The notes below the pieces were generated by a model that worked only from the letters and a program-made list of their open reading frames with translations, did not search any database and was not told where the DNA came from. Below, in pieces: positions 9,312 to 17,091 of a DNA stretch of 64,000 nt. The DNA is from Streptomyces sp. NBC_00237 (GTDB lineage: Bacteria > Actinomycetota > Actinomycetes > Streptomycetales > Streptomycetaceae): positions 2,356,001 to 2,420,000 of the forward strand of contig NZ_JAPEMT010000002.1 of assembly GCF_026342435.1 (NCBI RefSeq). Direction: 5' to 3'. Both the position numbers and the translations under genes were made by a program. The first letter of the stretch is position 1, and each line of letters opens with the position of its first letter.

Positions 9312-9358
9312 GCCGCCGGGGCGGGGACCGGCTCACCGGCGGTTCCCGCCCCGGCGGC
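9312..9358. terminator. Bidirectional rho-independent-type terminator
   Basis: A 16-pair stem (arms 9312-9327 and 9343-9358, one G-T pair, loop of about 15) lies between the convergent SpaA-type gene and the GntP permease gene. There is no T-run, as is usual in Streptomyces. Confidence 0.8.
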
Positions 9359-9447
9359 GTGACGTCCGGCACCCGACAGCGGGTGCCTGATGCCGACCAC
9401 GAACGCGGCAACAGCGCGGCAGGACGACACGATCCGCCGGTCAGGCC

Positions 9448-10950
9448 CTAGATGACCAGGCTGAGGAGTGCCGCCACCGCGAAGCCCGCGACGGAGAGGA
9501 CGGTTTCCAGGACCGTCCAGGACTTCAGGGTGTCGCGCTCCGAGATGCCGAAGTACTTGGCCACCATCCAGAAGCCGCCGTCGTTGACGTGCGAGGCGAA
9601 GATCGAGCCCGCCGAGATCGCCATGATGACGAGCGCGAGGTGCGCCTGCGAGAGGTCCTGTCCCTCGACCATCGGGACCACGATTCCGGCGGTGGTGACG
9701 ATGGCGACCGTCGCCGAGCCCTGTGCGACGCGCAGGACGACGGAGATCAGGTAGGCGAGCACGATGATCGGCAGGCCGACGTTGTCGAAGGTCTTGGCGA
9801 GCGCGTCCGCGATGCCGCTGGCCTTGAGGACGGCGCCGAAGATGCCGCCCGCGCCGACGACGAGAAGGATGTTGCCGACGGGCTTGAGGGAGGCGGTCGA
9901 GACCGTCTCCAGGGACTTGCGGGACCAGCCGCGCCGGATGCCGAGGAGGTAGTAGGAGAGGAGCAGGGCGATGGTGAGGGCGACGAAGGGGTTGCCGAAG
10001 AACTCGATGACCGAGCGGAGGGTGGATTCCGCGAGGGCGATGGAGGAGAAGGTCGCGCCGAGGATCAGGACGAGGGGGGTACCGATGATCGTGAGTACGG
10101 TCGCGAGGGAGACCGGGTCCTCACGGGGCTCGACCCCGCTCGCCTGCTGCTCGGCGGCGACGGCGGCCTTGGCCTCCTCGGCCGCTTCGACCATGTCGGC
10201 GGGCACGGGGACGAAGATGCGCTTGCCGATCCAGGCGGCGTAGCCCCAGGCGGCGAGGACGGCGGGGATGCCGACGACGATGCCCATCATGATCACCCAG
10301 CCGAGGGAGACCTTGAAGAGCCCGGCGGCGGCGACCGGCCCGGGGTGCGGGGGCAGGAACGCGTGGGTCATGGACAGACCCGCCAGGAGCGGCATCGCGT
10401 AGAGCAGGATCGACTTCCCGCTGCGCTTGGCGGCGGCGTAGACGATCGGCGCGAGGACGAAGATGCCGACGTCGAAGAAGACCGGGATGCCGAAGACCAG
10501 ACCCGTCACGCCCATCGCGAGCGGGGCCCGCTTCTCACCGAAGAGGTTGAGCAGCCGGGAGGCCAACACCTGGGCGCCGCCGCTGACTTCGAGGATCGCG
10601 CCGAGCATGGTGCCGAGGCCGATGATGATCGCGACGTGGCCGAGGATGCCGCCCATGCCGGATTCGATGACGGAGGGGAGCGCGGACTTCTGGACCGTGC
10701 CGAAGAGTTCGGTGACGGAGAGCCCGGCGCCGAGACCGACGGCGAGGGAGACGGCGAGGAGGGCGACGAAGGGCTGGAGTCTGATCTTGATGATCAGGAG
10801 GAGGAGCAGGGCGATGCCGAGGGCGGCGATGGTGAGGAGGCCGGGGGTGCCGCTGATGACGGCCAGGAGGCCGCCGGTGTGCGGGGTCTTGGGCGGGTCG
10901 CCTGCGGCGAGGGCCGTGGATATGGCGCTGGGTACTGCTGCGATCTGCAT
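9448..10950 (-). CDS. GntP-family proton symporter for an aldonate or D-serine-like substrate
   Basis: The 500-residue, strongly hydrophobic protein shows about 12-14 membrane spans and the GntP hallmarks FGIPVFFDVGIFVLAP and FLPPHPGPVAAAG. Family members import gluconate, N-acetyl-sugar acids or D-serine (DsdX) with protons. The neighbours are a RidA protein, an IclR regulator, a KDG-type kinase, a PLP deaminase and a D-aminoacylase. This points to a 2-amino-2-deoxy-sugar acid such as N-acetyl-D-glucosaminate rather than plain gluconate; that is inference. The only gluconate-type gene nearby is the KDG kinase and there is no gluconokinase. ATG 10950 begins MQIAAVPSAI. It reads in the same direction as RidA, 436 bases downstream of it. 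Confidence 0.9.
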   Translation of the reverse strand: MQIAAVPSAISTALAAGDPPKTPHTGGLLAVISGTPGLLTIAALGIALLLLLIIKIRLQPFVALLAVSLAVGLGAGLSVTELFGTVQKSALPSVIESGMGGILGHVAIIIGLGTMLGAILEVSGGAQVLASRLLNLFGEKRAPLAMGVTGLVFGIPVFFDVGIFVLAPIVYAAAKRSGKSILLYAMPLLAGLSMTHAFLPPHPGPVAAAGLFKVSLGWVIMMGIVVGIPAVLAAWGYAAWIGKRIFVPVPADMVEAAEEAKAAVAAEQQASGVEPREDPVSLATVLTIIGTPLVLILGATFSSIALAESTLRSVIEFFGNPFVALTIALLLSYYLLGIRRGWSRKSLETVSTASLKPVGNILLVVGAGGIFGAVLKASGIADALAKTFDNVGLPIIVLAYLISVVLRVAQGSATVAIVTTAGIVVPMVEGQDLSQAHLALVIMAISAGSIFASHVNDGGFWMVAKYFGISERDTLKSWTVLETVLSVAGFAVAALLSLVI

Positions 10951-10984
10951 GTGCGGTCAACTCCGGGCGGTCCGGGGGACGTCC

Positions 10985-11335
10985 TTGTCACCCCATGGGT
11001 GGTGGAGAGAGCGGGGCCTTGCAGTGGGGGGGGTGTCGGGGCCCTCGGGCGGGGCGGGGCCAGCACCCGGGTGGGGCGGGGCCAGGAGCGGGGCGGGGTG
11101 GGGCGGGAGCGAGGGCGGCCGCCCCCTTGCCCACCCGTCCCGCCCCCGGGGGGCGGCCCCGCAGCCCAAGAGGGCGAGGGGCGGCTCCGCCGCGTGGGCG
11201 CGACCAGCCACGAGGCTCCCGCACCTTTCCGGGACAGCCGCGCGGCGAGCGCTTCAGATGAAGGGGTGGGGCAGGGGCCTCAACCCGCCGAAGGCGGGCG
11301 GGGGTTCGGGGGCGGAGCCCCCGGGCGGTGACCTC
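10985..11335. repeat. GC-rich intergenic repeat (dispersed family, copy A)
   Basis: The 436-base gap between GntP and RidA holds no credible gene. On the complementary strand it matches the gap at 61170-61400: both share the core GGGGCCGCCCCCCGGGGG and a GGCTGGTCGCGC segment, then a run rich in CCCCGCCCC. A second element at 11286-11330 (CCGCCGAAGGCGGGCGGGGG, then GGCGGAGCCCCCGGGCGGTG) recurs near 23490-23540 and, less exactly, at 33390-33449. Such elements are common between Streptomyces genes. This one may contribute termination or transcript stability for RidA. Confidence 0.7.
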
Positions 11336-11386
11336 AGCCACCCGCCGACCCGCATCGAGCAAGAAGACCTCATCGAGCAAGAAGAC

Positions 11387-11800
11387 CTAGCCGAGGACGG
11401 CGAGCGCGTCGATCTCGATGAGCAGCCCCGCCGGAAGCCCCACGTACACCGTCGTCCGCGCCGAAGGAGCCTCCTTCAGGTCCGCGAAGTACTCGTTGTA
11501 GATCTCATTCATCTCCGCGAAGTGATCCACATCCGTGAGGTAGACGCGCATCATCATCACGTCCTCCCACGAAGCCCCGCCCTCCTCCAGGATCGCCTGG
11601 ACGTTGGCGAACGTCTGGAGCGTCTGCTCACGCAGCGTCGGCCCGGCGGGCGTCGGCTTCTGCCCCTCGACCGCCGGGAGGAACCCGACCTGTCCCGCCA
11701 CCTGGAGCAGGTTCCCCTTGCGCACCCCGTGCGAGAACTTCGCGGGCGGAGCCGTGTGCGTGGACGGAGTGATCGCGGTCTTTTCGAGCTTGTCAGCCAT
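11387..11800 (-). CDS. RidA family enamine/imine deaminase
   Basis: This 137-residue protein is of the YjgF/YER057c/UK114 (RidA) family. Family members hydrolyse reactive enamine or imine intermediates released by PLP-dependent dehydratases and deaminases. Typical features are GNLLQVAGQVG, the mid-section QTLQTFANVQAILEEGGAS and the C-terminal VYVGLPAGLLIEIDALAVL; the conserved Arg is in SARTTVYVG. ATG 11800 has AGGAAG upstream. Its place beside a PLP fold-III deaminase suggests it finishes that reaction by releasing ammonia and the 2-keto acid. It follows the IclR gene by 54 bases on the same strand. Confidence 0.92.
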   Translation of the reverse strand: MADKLEKTAITPSTHTAPPAKFSHGVRKGNLLQVAGQVGFLPAVEGQKPTPAGPTLREQTLQTFANVQAILEEGGASWEDVMMMRVYLTDVDHFAEMNEIYNEYFADLKEAPSARTTVYVGLPAGLLIEIDALAVLG

Positions 11801-11854
11801 GATGTTGCTTCCTTGCTGGGAGTTGCGTGGGTTGAGTGGAGAGGGCCTGCGGCC

Positions 11855-12616
11855 CTATGGGTTCTTGGGTGTGCCGCCCGTACCGGAGTACTCACGGCTG
11901 ATCGCCTCCGCCGTACGCCGCACCAGCGGGAGCAGCGTCAATAGTTCCTCCCGGGTGACGACCACGTTCGGCGCGGACACCGACATCGCCGCGACGACCC
12001 TGCCGTCCGCCCCCCTGATCGGAGCGCCGACGCAGTTGATGGATTCCTCGTGCCCGCCGAGGTCGGTCGCCCACCCCTGCTCCCGCACGAGCGCCAACTC
12101 CCGTAGGAACGCGGCAGCGTTGGGCGTGGACCGAGCCGTGTACTGCGGATACTCAAGCTTCTCGGCGATCTCCCGCCGCTCCCCCTCCGGCAGATCCGCC
12201 AGCAGCAGCTTCGCCACCGCCGCGACGGTGATCGCCACGGGCTTCCCGATCCGCGAGTACATCCGTACGGGATACCGGCTCTCGACCTTGTCGATGTAGA
12301 GCACCTCCCCCTCCTCGCGCACCGCGAGGTGAACGGTGTGCCCGCACTCGGCGTTGAGCTCCTTCAGATACGGATGCGCGATGTCGCGCACGTCCAGGTT
12401 CTCGACCGCCTCCTGCGCCAGCGCGAACAGCCGCGCCCCGAGCCGGTAGCGCTGGTCCTGCTGCCGGTGCACCAACCCGTGCTCGTGCAGCGTGCGCAAC
12501 AGCCTCAGCGCCGTCGACTTGTGCACGCCGAGCCGGTCGGCGACCTGCCCGAGGTCGGCGGGCCCCTGCGCGAGCAGCGGCAGAATGCTCAGCGCGCGGT
12601 CGACTGTCTGGCTCAT
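11855..12616 (-). CDS. IclR-family transcriptional regulator of the sugar-acid cluster
   Basis: The 253-residue protein has an N-terminal winged helix (QVADRLGVHKSTALRLLRTL, residues about 23-45) and the C-terminal IclR ligand-binding domain (GEVLYIDKVESRYPVRMYSR through GGHEESINCVGAPIRG). ATG 12616 has GAGG seven bases upstream. IclR relatives such as KdgR respond to keto-sugar acids. The likely targets are the surrounding catabolic genes. A perfect GTTGCA-N5-TGCAAC palindrome in the divergent promoter at 13818-13834 is a candidate binding site. The direction is shared with RidA and the kinase upstream (73-base gap), so all three may be one transcript. Confidence 0.9.
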   Translation of the reverse strand: MSQTVDRALSILPLLAQGPADLGQVADRLGVHKSTALRLLRTLHEHGLVHRQQDQRYRLGARLFALAQEAVENLDVRDIAHPYLKELNAECGHTVHLAVREEGEVLYIDKVESRYPVRMYSRIGKPVAITVAAVAKLLLADLPEGERREIAEKLEYPQYTARSTPNAAAFLRELALVREQGWATDLGGHEESINCVGAPIRGADGRVVAAMSVSAPNVVVTREELLTLLPLVRRTAEAISREYSGTGGTPKNP

Positions 12617-12689
12617 GCTCGTACCTCGCCGCGCTCGGCCCGGCCTTCGTCCAGGACGCACCTGCTGACTGTTCGCTCGCTGCGCTCGT

Positions 12690-13793
12690 TCACGCTGTAC
12701 GTACCTCCTGGTGCGGATGCAGCCCCGCCCCGGTCCATCCGGGGCCGAGTCGAAGTCTCCCCCAGCCCTCCTCGTCCAGTGCGGCCAACTCGTCGGCCAG
12801 CTCCCGGGAGGGCACCTCGGCCACGTCCCCCGCCACGGTGAGCGCGGCGGCGGCCGTCAGATGGCCGTGCCGCAGCCTCAGCGGCAGGTCGAGTCCGCGC
12901 AGCGTGGCGGAGAGGAACCCGGCGGCGAAGGCGTCCCCGGCCCCGACGGGCGCGACCACGTCCACGCGCGGGGCGGGCACCCGGTGCACCTCGCCGTCGG
13001 CGAAGACGGCCGCCCCGGCCGCACCCTGCTTGACCACGAGCACCGCCGGTTCCGGCAGCGCCGCGCGCACCGCTTCCGGCCCGCCCGTCACTCCCCACGC
13101 GGCAGCCGCCTCGTCCTCACCCACGAACACCAGGTCCGCACCCCGCGCCAGCTCCAGCAGCACAGGTCCGCCCTCACCCGAACTCCACAGCCCGGGACGG
13201 TGGTTCACATCGAAAGAGACCACGGGACGGCCGGGCCCCGCAGCACACAGCACCCTCATCAGTGCCAGACAGTCCGCCGACAGCGCCGCCGTGATCCCCG
13301 ACAGATGCAGCACCCTCGCCCCGGACAGCGCCTCCCTCGGCACCGTGTCCGGGGACATCGCCGATGCGGCGGAACCCGCCCGGTAGTACGCGACCTCGTG
13401 CGTGGCGTCGTCGCGGTCGTCGGCCGTACGGAAGTAGATCCCGGTCCGGCGCTCCGAGTCCCGCACCACGTCCGACACGTCCACCCCGTACGCCCCGATC
13501 GCCTCGATCAGATGCGTGCCGAAGCCGTCCGCACCGACCCGGCTGACCCACTTCGCGGCGTGCCCGGCCAGGGCGAGCGCGCAGGCCACGTTGGACTCGG
13601 CGCCGCCGATGGTGCGGCCGAAGGACGGCACGTCGGCGAGGCGGCCGGGGCGGGAGGGCAGGAAGGTCACCATGGACTCGCCGAGACAGACGACGTCGCA
13701 CACCTCATGGCGGACGTCGTCACGGTCGCCGTCGACGGCGACCCTGGTACCTGAACCTGACTGTTGTGCGGACACGGCTCGGATGTTAGACAT
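12690..13793 (-). CDS. kdgK: PfkB-family sugar kinase, probably 2-keto-3-deoxygluconate kinase
   Basis: This is a ribokinase-fold enzyme with both PfkB signatures: GGAESNVACALALAG near the N-terminus and the ATP/anion-hole segment VVAPVGAGDAFAAGF, whose Asp is the catalytic base. The order GESMVTFLP, FGRTIGGAESN, HLSGITAAL is typical of KDG kinases, which phosphorylate 2-keto-3-deoxy-D-gluconate at O6. The start is uncertain: ATG 13793 (367 residues) or GTG 13775; neither has a good ribosome site, so a leaderless start is possible. It shares a 61-base divergent promoter with the deaminase gene. In this pathway the deaminase product would be its substrate and KDPG its product. Confidence 0.85.
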   Translation of the reverse strand: MSNIRAVSAQQSGSGTRVAVDGDRDDVRHEVCDVVCLGESMVTFLPSRPGRLADVPSFGRTIGGAESNVACALALAGHAAKWVSRVGADGFGTHLIEAIGAYGVDVSDVVRDSERRTGIYFRTADDRDDATHEVAYYRAGSAASAMSPDTVPREALSGARVLHLSGITAALSADCLALMRVLCAAGPGRPVVSFDVNHRPGLWSSGEGGPVLLELARGADLVFVGEDEAAAAWGVTGGPEAVRAALPEPAVLVVKQGAAGAAVFADGEVHRVPAPRVDVVAPVGAGDAFAAGFLSATLRGLDLPLRLRHGHLTAAAALTVAGDVAEVPSRELADELAALDEEGWGRLRLGPGWTGAGLHPHQEVRTA

Positions 13794-13817
13794 CGGTGAG
13801 CGATATACGCAATGGGC

Positions 13818-13834
13818 GTTGCAATATCTGCAAC
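13818..13834. promoter_or_regulatory. Palindromic operator in the divergent promoter, IclR candidate
   Basis: GTTGCAATATCTGCAAC is a perfect 6-5-6 inverted repeat in the short divergent region between the sugar kinase and the PLP deaminase. An overlapping half (ACGCAATGGGCGTTGC) lies at 13808-13823. The size and spacing suit an IclR dimer. The IclR gene is 1.2 kb away in the same cluster. The site would overlap both promoters. Confidence 0.6.
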
Positions 13835-13854
13835 GACCTGGAGGGAGGAGCCCC

Positions 13855-15177
13855 ATGGGAGCCGAGCAGACAGCCGTACCGGCGACGCCGGAAGAGCAGC
13901 CCGGACTGCAGGACCTCGCACACGAGCCCGTCACCCACCGTTTCAAGGCCCTCCCCCCGGACGCCGAGGCCGCCGGACTGACCGTCGGCGAGCTGGCCGC
14001 CCAGCGCCGCAGCATCTTCGACGGCGGCTTCACCACCCCTCTCCTCGCCCTCTCCGCCGAGTCCCTGGCCCACAACCTCGACCTGCTGGAGACGTACGCC
14101 GAGCGCCACCGGCTCTCCTTCGCCCCGCACGGCAAGACCTCCATGTCCCCGCAGCTCTTCGCCCGCCAACTGGAGCGCGGCGCCTGGGGGATCACCGCCG
14201 CCGTCCCCCACCAGGCCCGCGTCTACCGCGCGTACGGCATCCCCCGCATCTTCCTCGCCAACGAACTCGTCGACGCCGCCGCCCTGCGCTGGCTCTCCGC
14301 CGAGCTGGACGCCGATCCCGGCTTCGCCTTCGTCTGTTACGTGGACTCCGTGCGCGGCGTCGAGCTGATGGACGAGGCACTGCGCGCGGCCGGGGGCTCC
14401 CGCCCGGTGGACGTGGTGGTGGAGCTGGGTGCGGGCGAGGGCGCCCGTACCGGAGCGCGCACCCCGGCGGACTGCGCGCGGGTCGCCGACGCGGTGGCCG
14501 CGACGAGCACGCTGCGCCTGGTGGGCGTCGCCGGGTACGAGGGCGAGGTGCCGAAGGCCGACGGCGACCGCGTCCGCTCCTGGCTGCGTGAACTCGTCAC
14601 GCTCGCGGTGGAGTTCGACCGCGCGGGACGCTTCTCCCCGGACCTCGAAGAGATCGTCGTGAGCGCGGGCGGCAGCGCCTGGTTCGACGCCGTCGCCGAC
14701 GTCTTCGCGGAGATCCCCGAACTCTCCCTCCCCGTACTGAAGTTGCTGCGCTCGGGTGCGTACGTCTCGCACGACGACGGCCACTACAAGGAGCTGACCC
14801 CCTTCAACCGCGTTCCGGAGGAGGGGCAGTTGCAGCCCGCGTTCCGGCTGTGGTCGCAGGTGGTGTCCCGGCCGACCCCGGCGCAGGCGTTCGTCAACGC
14901 GGGCAAGCGGGACGCGGCGTACGACCTCCACCTCCCCGAGGCGCAGGTCGTGCGGTCCGCACGGGACGGCGTCGTCCGCCCCGCGACCGGCATCACCGTC
15001 ACCGGCCTGTCCGACCAGCACGGCTGGCTGAGCACCGACGCCTCCGCCGATCTGGAGGTCGGCGACTGGGTCGGACTCGGCCTGTCCCATCCGTGCACGA
15101 TCTTCGACAAGTGGCAGCTCATCCCGGTCGTCGACGCCGAGGGCCGCGTCGTCGAGTTCCTCCGTACGTTCTTCTAA
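13855..15177 (+). CDS. PLP fold-III amino acid deaminase (D-serine dehydratase/D-threonine aldolase-like)
   Basis: The 440-residue protein has an alanine-racemase-type barrel with the PLP lysine at Lys94 (PHGKTSMSPQL). Its C-terminal D-serine-dehydratase-like domain carries a probable metal site: His389 in SDQHGWL, and His412 and Cys414 in SHPCTI. ATG 13855 has GGAGGGAGGAG just upstream. Relatives remove ammonia from D-serine, D-threonine or D-glucosaminate. With a KDG kinase divergent, a D-aminoacylase 14 bases downstream and RidA in the cluster, D-glucosaminate ammonia-lyase giving 2-keto-3-deoxygluconate is the best inference. D-serine or another D-amino acid is the alternative. Confidence 0.88.
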   Translation: MGAEQTAVPATPEEQPGLQDLAHEPVTHRFKALPPDAEAAGLTVGELAAQRRSIFDGGFTTPLLALSAESLAHNLDLLETYAERHRLSFAPHGKTSMSPQLFARQLERGAWGITAAVPHQARVYRAYGIPRIFLANELVDAAALRWLSAELDADPGFAFVCYVDSVRGVELMDEALRAAGGSRPVDVVVELGAGEGARTGARTPADCARVADAVAATSTLRLVGVAGYEGEVPKADGDRVRSWLRELVTLAVEFDRAGRFSPDLEEIVVSAGGSAWFDAVADVFAEIPELSLPVLKLLRSGAYVSHDDGHYKELTPFNRVPEEGQLQPAFRLWSQVVSRPTPAQAFVNAGKRDAAYDLHLPEAQVVRSARDGVVRPATGITVTGLSDQHGWLSTDASADLEVGDWVGLGLSHPCTIFDKWQLIPVVDAEGRVVEFLRTFF

Positions 15178-15191
15178 AGAGGGCTGCCGTC

Positions 15192-16811
15192 ATGGATCTC
15201 GTCATACGCGGCGCACAGGTGATCGACGGCTCGGGCGGTGCCTCGTACCGCGCCGACGTCGGCATCACCGAGGGCCGTATCAGCATTATCTCCGCAGGTG
15301 ACCGAGGTGGACGAGGTGAACGTCTCACCGGCAGCCGCGTCCTGGACGCCGAAGGGCTGGCCCTGGCCCCCGGCTTCATCGACATGCACGCCCACTCCGA
15401 CCTGGCGCTCCTGCGCGACCCCGACCACAGCGCGAAGGCCGCGCAGGGCGTCACGCTGGAGGTGCTCGGGCAGGACGGTCTCTCGTACGCGCCCGTCGAC
15501 GACCGCACCCTCGCCTCGGTCCGCACCGCGATCACCGGGTGGAACGGTGACGGTTCGGACATCGACTTCGACTGGCGCACGGTCGGCGAGTACCTGGACC
15601 GGCTGGACCGCAACTTCGGCGGCCAGGGCATCGCGGTCAACGCCGCGTACCTGATCCCCCAGGGCACGGTACGGATGTACGCCGTGGGATGGGACGACCG
15701 CCAGGCCACACCCCAACAGCTGGAACGGATGCGGCAGTTGGTCGCCGAGGGGATGCGGCAGGGTGCGGTCGGCATGTCGTCCGGGCTGACGTACACGCCC
15801 GGCATGTACGCCGACGACGCCGAGCTGACCGAGCTGTGCCGCGTCGTCGCCTCGTACGACGGCTACTACTGCCCGCACCACCGCTCGTACGGGGCCGGAG
15901 CCCTCGAAGCGTACGAGGAGATGGTCCAGCTCACCCGCAACGCAGGGTGCGCGCTGCACCTCGCGCACGCCACCATGAACTTCGGCGTGAACAAGGGCAG
16001 AGCCCCTGACCTGCTGGCCCTCCTGGACGAGGCGCTCGCCGACGGCGCGGACATCAGCCTCGACACGTACCCCTACACTCCGGGCTGCACCACGCTCGTC
16101 GCGATGCTGCCGAGCTGGGCGAGCGAGGGCGGCCCCGACGCGATCATGGCCCGGCTGCGGGACGACTCGACGGCCGAGAAGATCCGCCACCACATGGAGG
16201 TGATCGGCGCGGACGGCTGCCACGGGGTGCCGATCGAGTGGGACACCATCGAGATCTCGGGCGTCTCCGACCCCGGGCTCGCGGGCTGCGTCGGCAAGAC
16301 GATCGCCGCTTCGGCCGCCCAGCGCGGCGAGGCACCGTGGGTGACCGCCCGCCGTCTCCTGATCAACGACCGGCTGGGGTCGACGATCCTCCAGCACGTG
16401 GGGCACGAGGAGAACGTCCGGGAGATCATGCGGCACCGCGTGCACACGGGCGGCAGCGACGGAATCCTCCAGGGGTACAAGCCGCACCCGCGCGCGTACG
16501 GCACCTTCCCTCAGTATCTCGGGCGCTACGCAAGGGAGTTGGGGATCCTCTCCCTGGAGGAGACGGTCGCCCATCTCACCTCGCGGCCCGCGGCCCGGCT
16601 GCGACTGGCCGACCGGGGGCTCGTCCGGGAGGGGTACCGGGCGGACCTGGTGCTGTTCGACCCGGCGACGGTGGCGGCGGGGTCGACCTTCGAGGCTCCG
16701 CGCACGCTGCCGGTCGGCATTCCGCACGTACTGATCGACGGGAAGTTCGTGATCGAGGACGGGCGGCGGACGTCGGTGCTGGCGGGGCGGGCGGTGCGGC
16801 GCAGTCCGTGA
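15192..16811 (+). CDS. D-aminoacylase/N-acyl-D-amino acid deacylase (amidohydrolase)
   Basis: The 539-residue protein is a zinc amidohydrolase of the D-aminoacylase group. It has His66 and His68 in DMHAHSDL, later LHLAHATMN and the Asp in TGGSDGI, then PRAYGTFPQYLGRY and a C-terminal beta part (DLVLFDPATV). The enzyme cleaves the acyl group from N-acyl-D-amino acids in the cytoplasm. It begins 14 bases after the PLP deaminase, so the two are probably cotranscribed and act in series: deacylation then deamination. N-acetyl-D-glucosaminate, with a D-configured amino-acid-like end, is the proposed substrate. Ordinary N-acyl-D-amino acids are possible. Confidence 0.88.
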   Translation: MDLVIRGAQVIDGSGGASYRADVGITEGRISIISAGDRGGRGERLTGSRVLDAEGLALAPGFIDMHAHSDLALLRDPDHSAKAAQGVTLEVLGQDGLSYAPVDDRTLASVRTAITGWNGDGSDIDFDWRTVGEYLDRLDRNFGGQGIAVNAAYLIPQGTVRMYAVGWDDRQATPQQLERMRQLVAEGMRQGAVGMSSGLTYTPGMYADDAELTELCRVVASYDGYYCPHHRSYGAGALEAYEEMVQLTRNAGCALHLAHATMNFGVNKGRAPDLLALLDEALADGADISLDTYPYTPGCTTLVAMLPSWASEGGPDAIMARLRDDSTAEKIRHHMEVIGADGCHGVPIEWDTIEISGVSDPGLAGCVGKTIAASAAQRGEAPWVTARRLLINDRLGSTILQHVGHEENVREIMRHRVHTGGSDGILQGYKPHPRAYGTFPQYLGRYARELGILSLEETVAHLTSRPAARLRLADRGLVREGYRADLVLFDPATVAAGSTFEAPRTLPVGIPHVLIDGKFVIEDGRRTSVLAGRAVRRSP

Positions 16812-16820
16812 GCCGTCGGC

Positions 16821-16863
16821 GTACGGCATTCGGCACTCGGTGTACGGCACTCGGTGTACGGCA
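16821..16863. repeat. Short tandem repeat after the D-aminoacylase gene
   Basis: About three imperfect copies of a 14-base unit (GTGTACGGCACTCG) follow the stop codon. The rest of the 280-base gap to 17091 holds no gene that I can support. Confidence 0.6.
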
Positions 16864-17091
16864 GCGCGAACAGGCGACGGCCAGGCGTGACGCATGACAC
16901 CCCGGTGCGGCCCGGCGGGCGGATTCGTAGCCGCCGGGCGGGCCGGACTTGCGTTTCGGCGGGCCGCCACGGGGGTCCGCTTTGCGATGGAAGACGCGGC
17001 GAAGGCCATGTCCGTACGCCGGTGACCCGTGCGGACGGATCGCGGCGGTATTCACGCACGTCACGCCGCACACGCCCGTAAGCTCGCCGTC

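Noticed and set aside
6872..9430. An 852-codon minus-strand frame opposite the SpaA-type gene
   Set aside because: No domain or start signal; the plus-strand protein is coherent.
9448..10950. Annotating the GntP protein simply as gluconate permease GntP
   Set aside because: No gluconokinase is nearby, and the neighbours handle amino-sugar acids or D-amino acids, so the substrate is left open.
9589..11331. A 580-codon plus-strand frame opposite the GntP permease
   Set aside because: Charged Asp/Glu/Gly-rich translation typical of the reverse of a membrane protein gene.
16812..17091. A short coding sequence in the gap before the aminotransferase gene
   Set aside because: The only open frames are Arg-rich and lack a ribosome site and the usual codon bias; the gap contains a tandem repeat.
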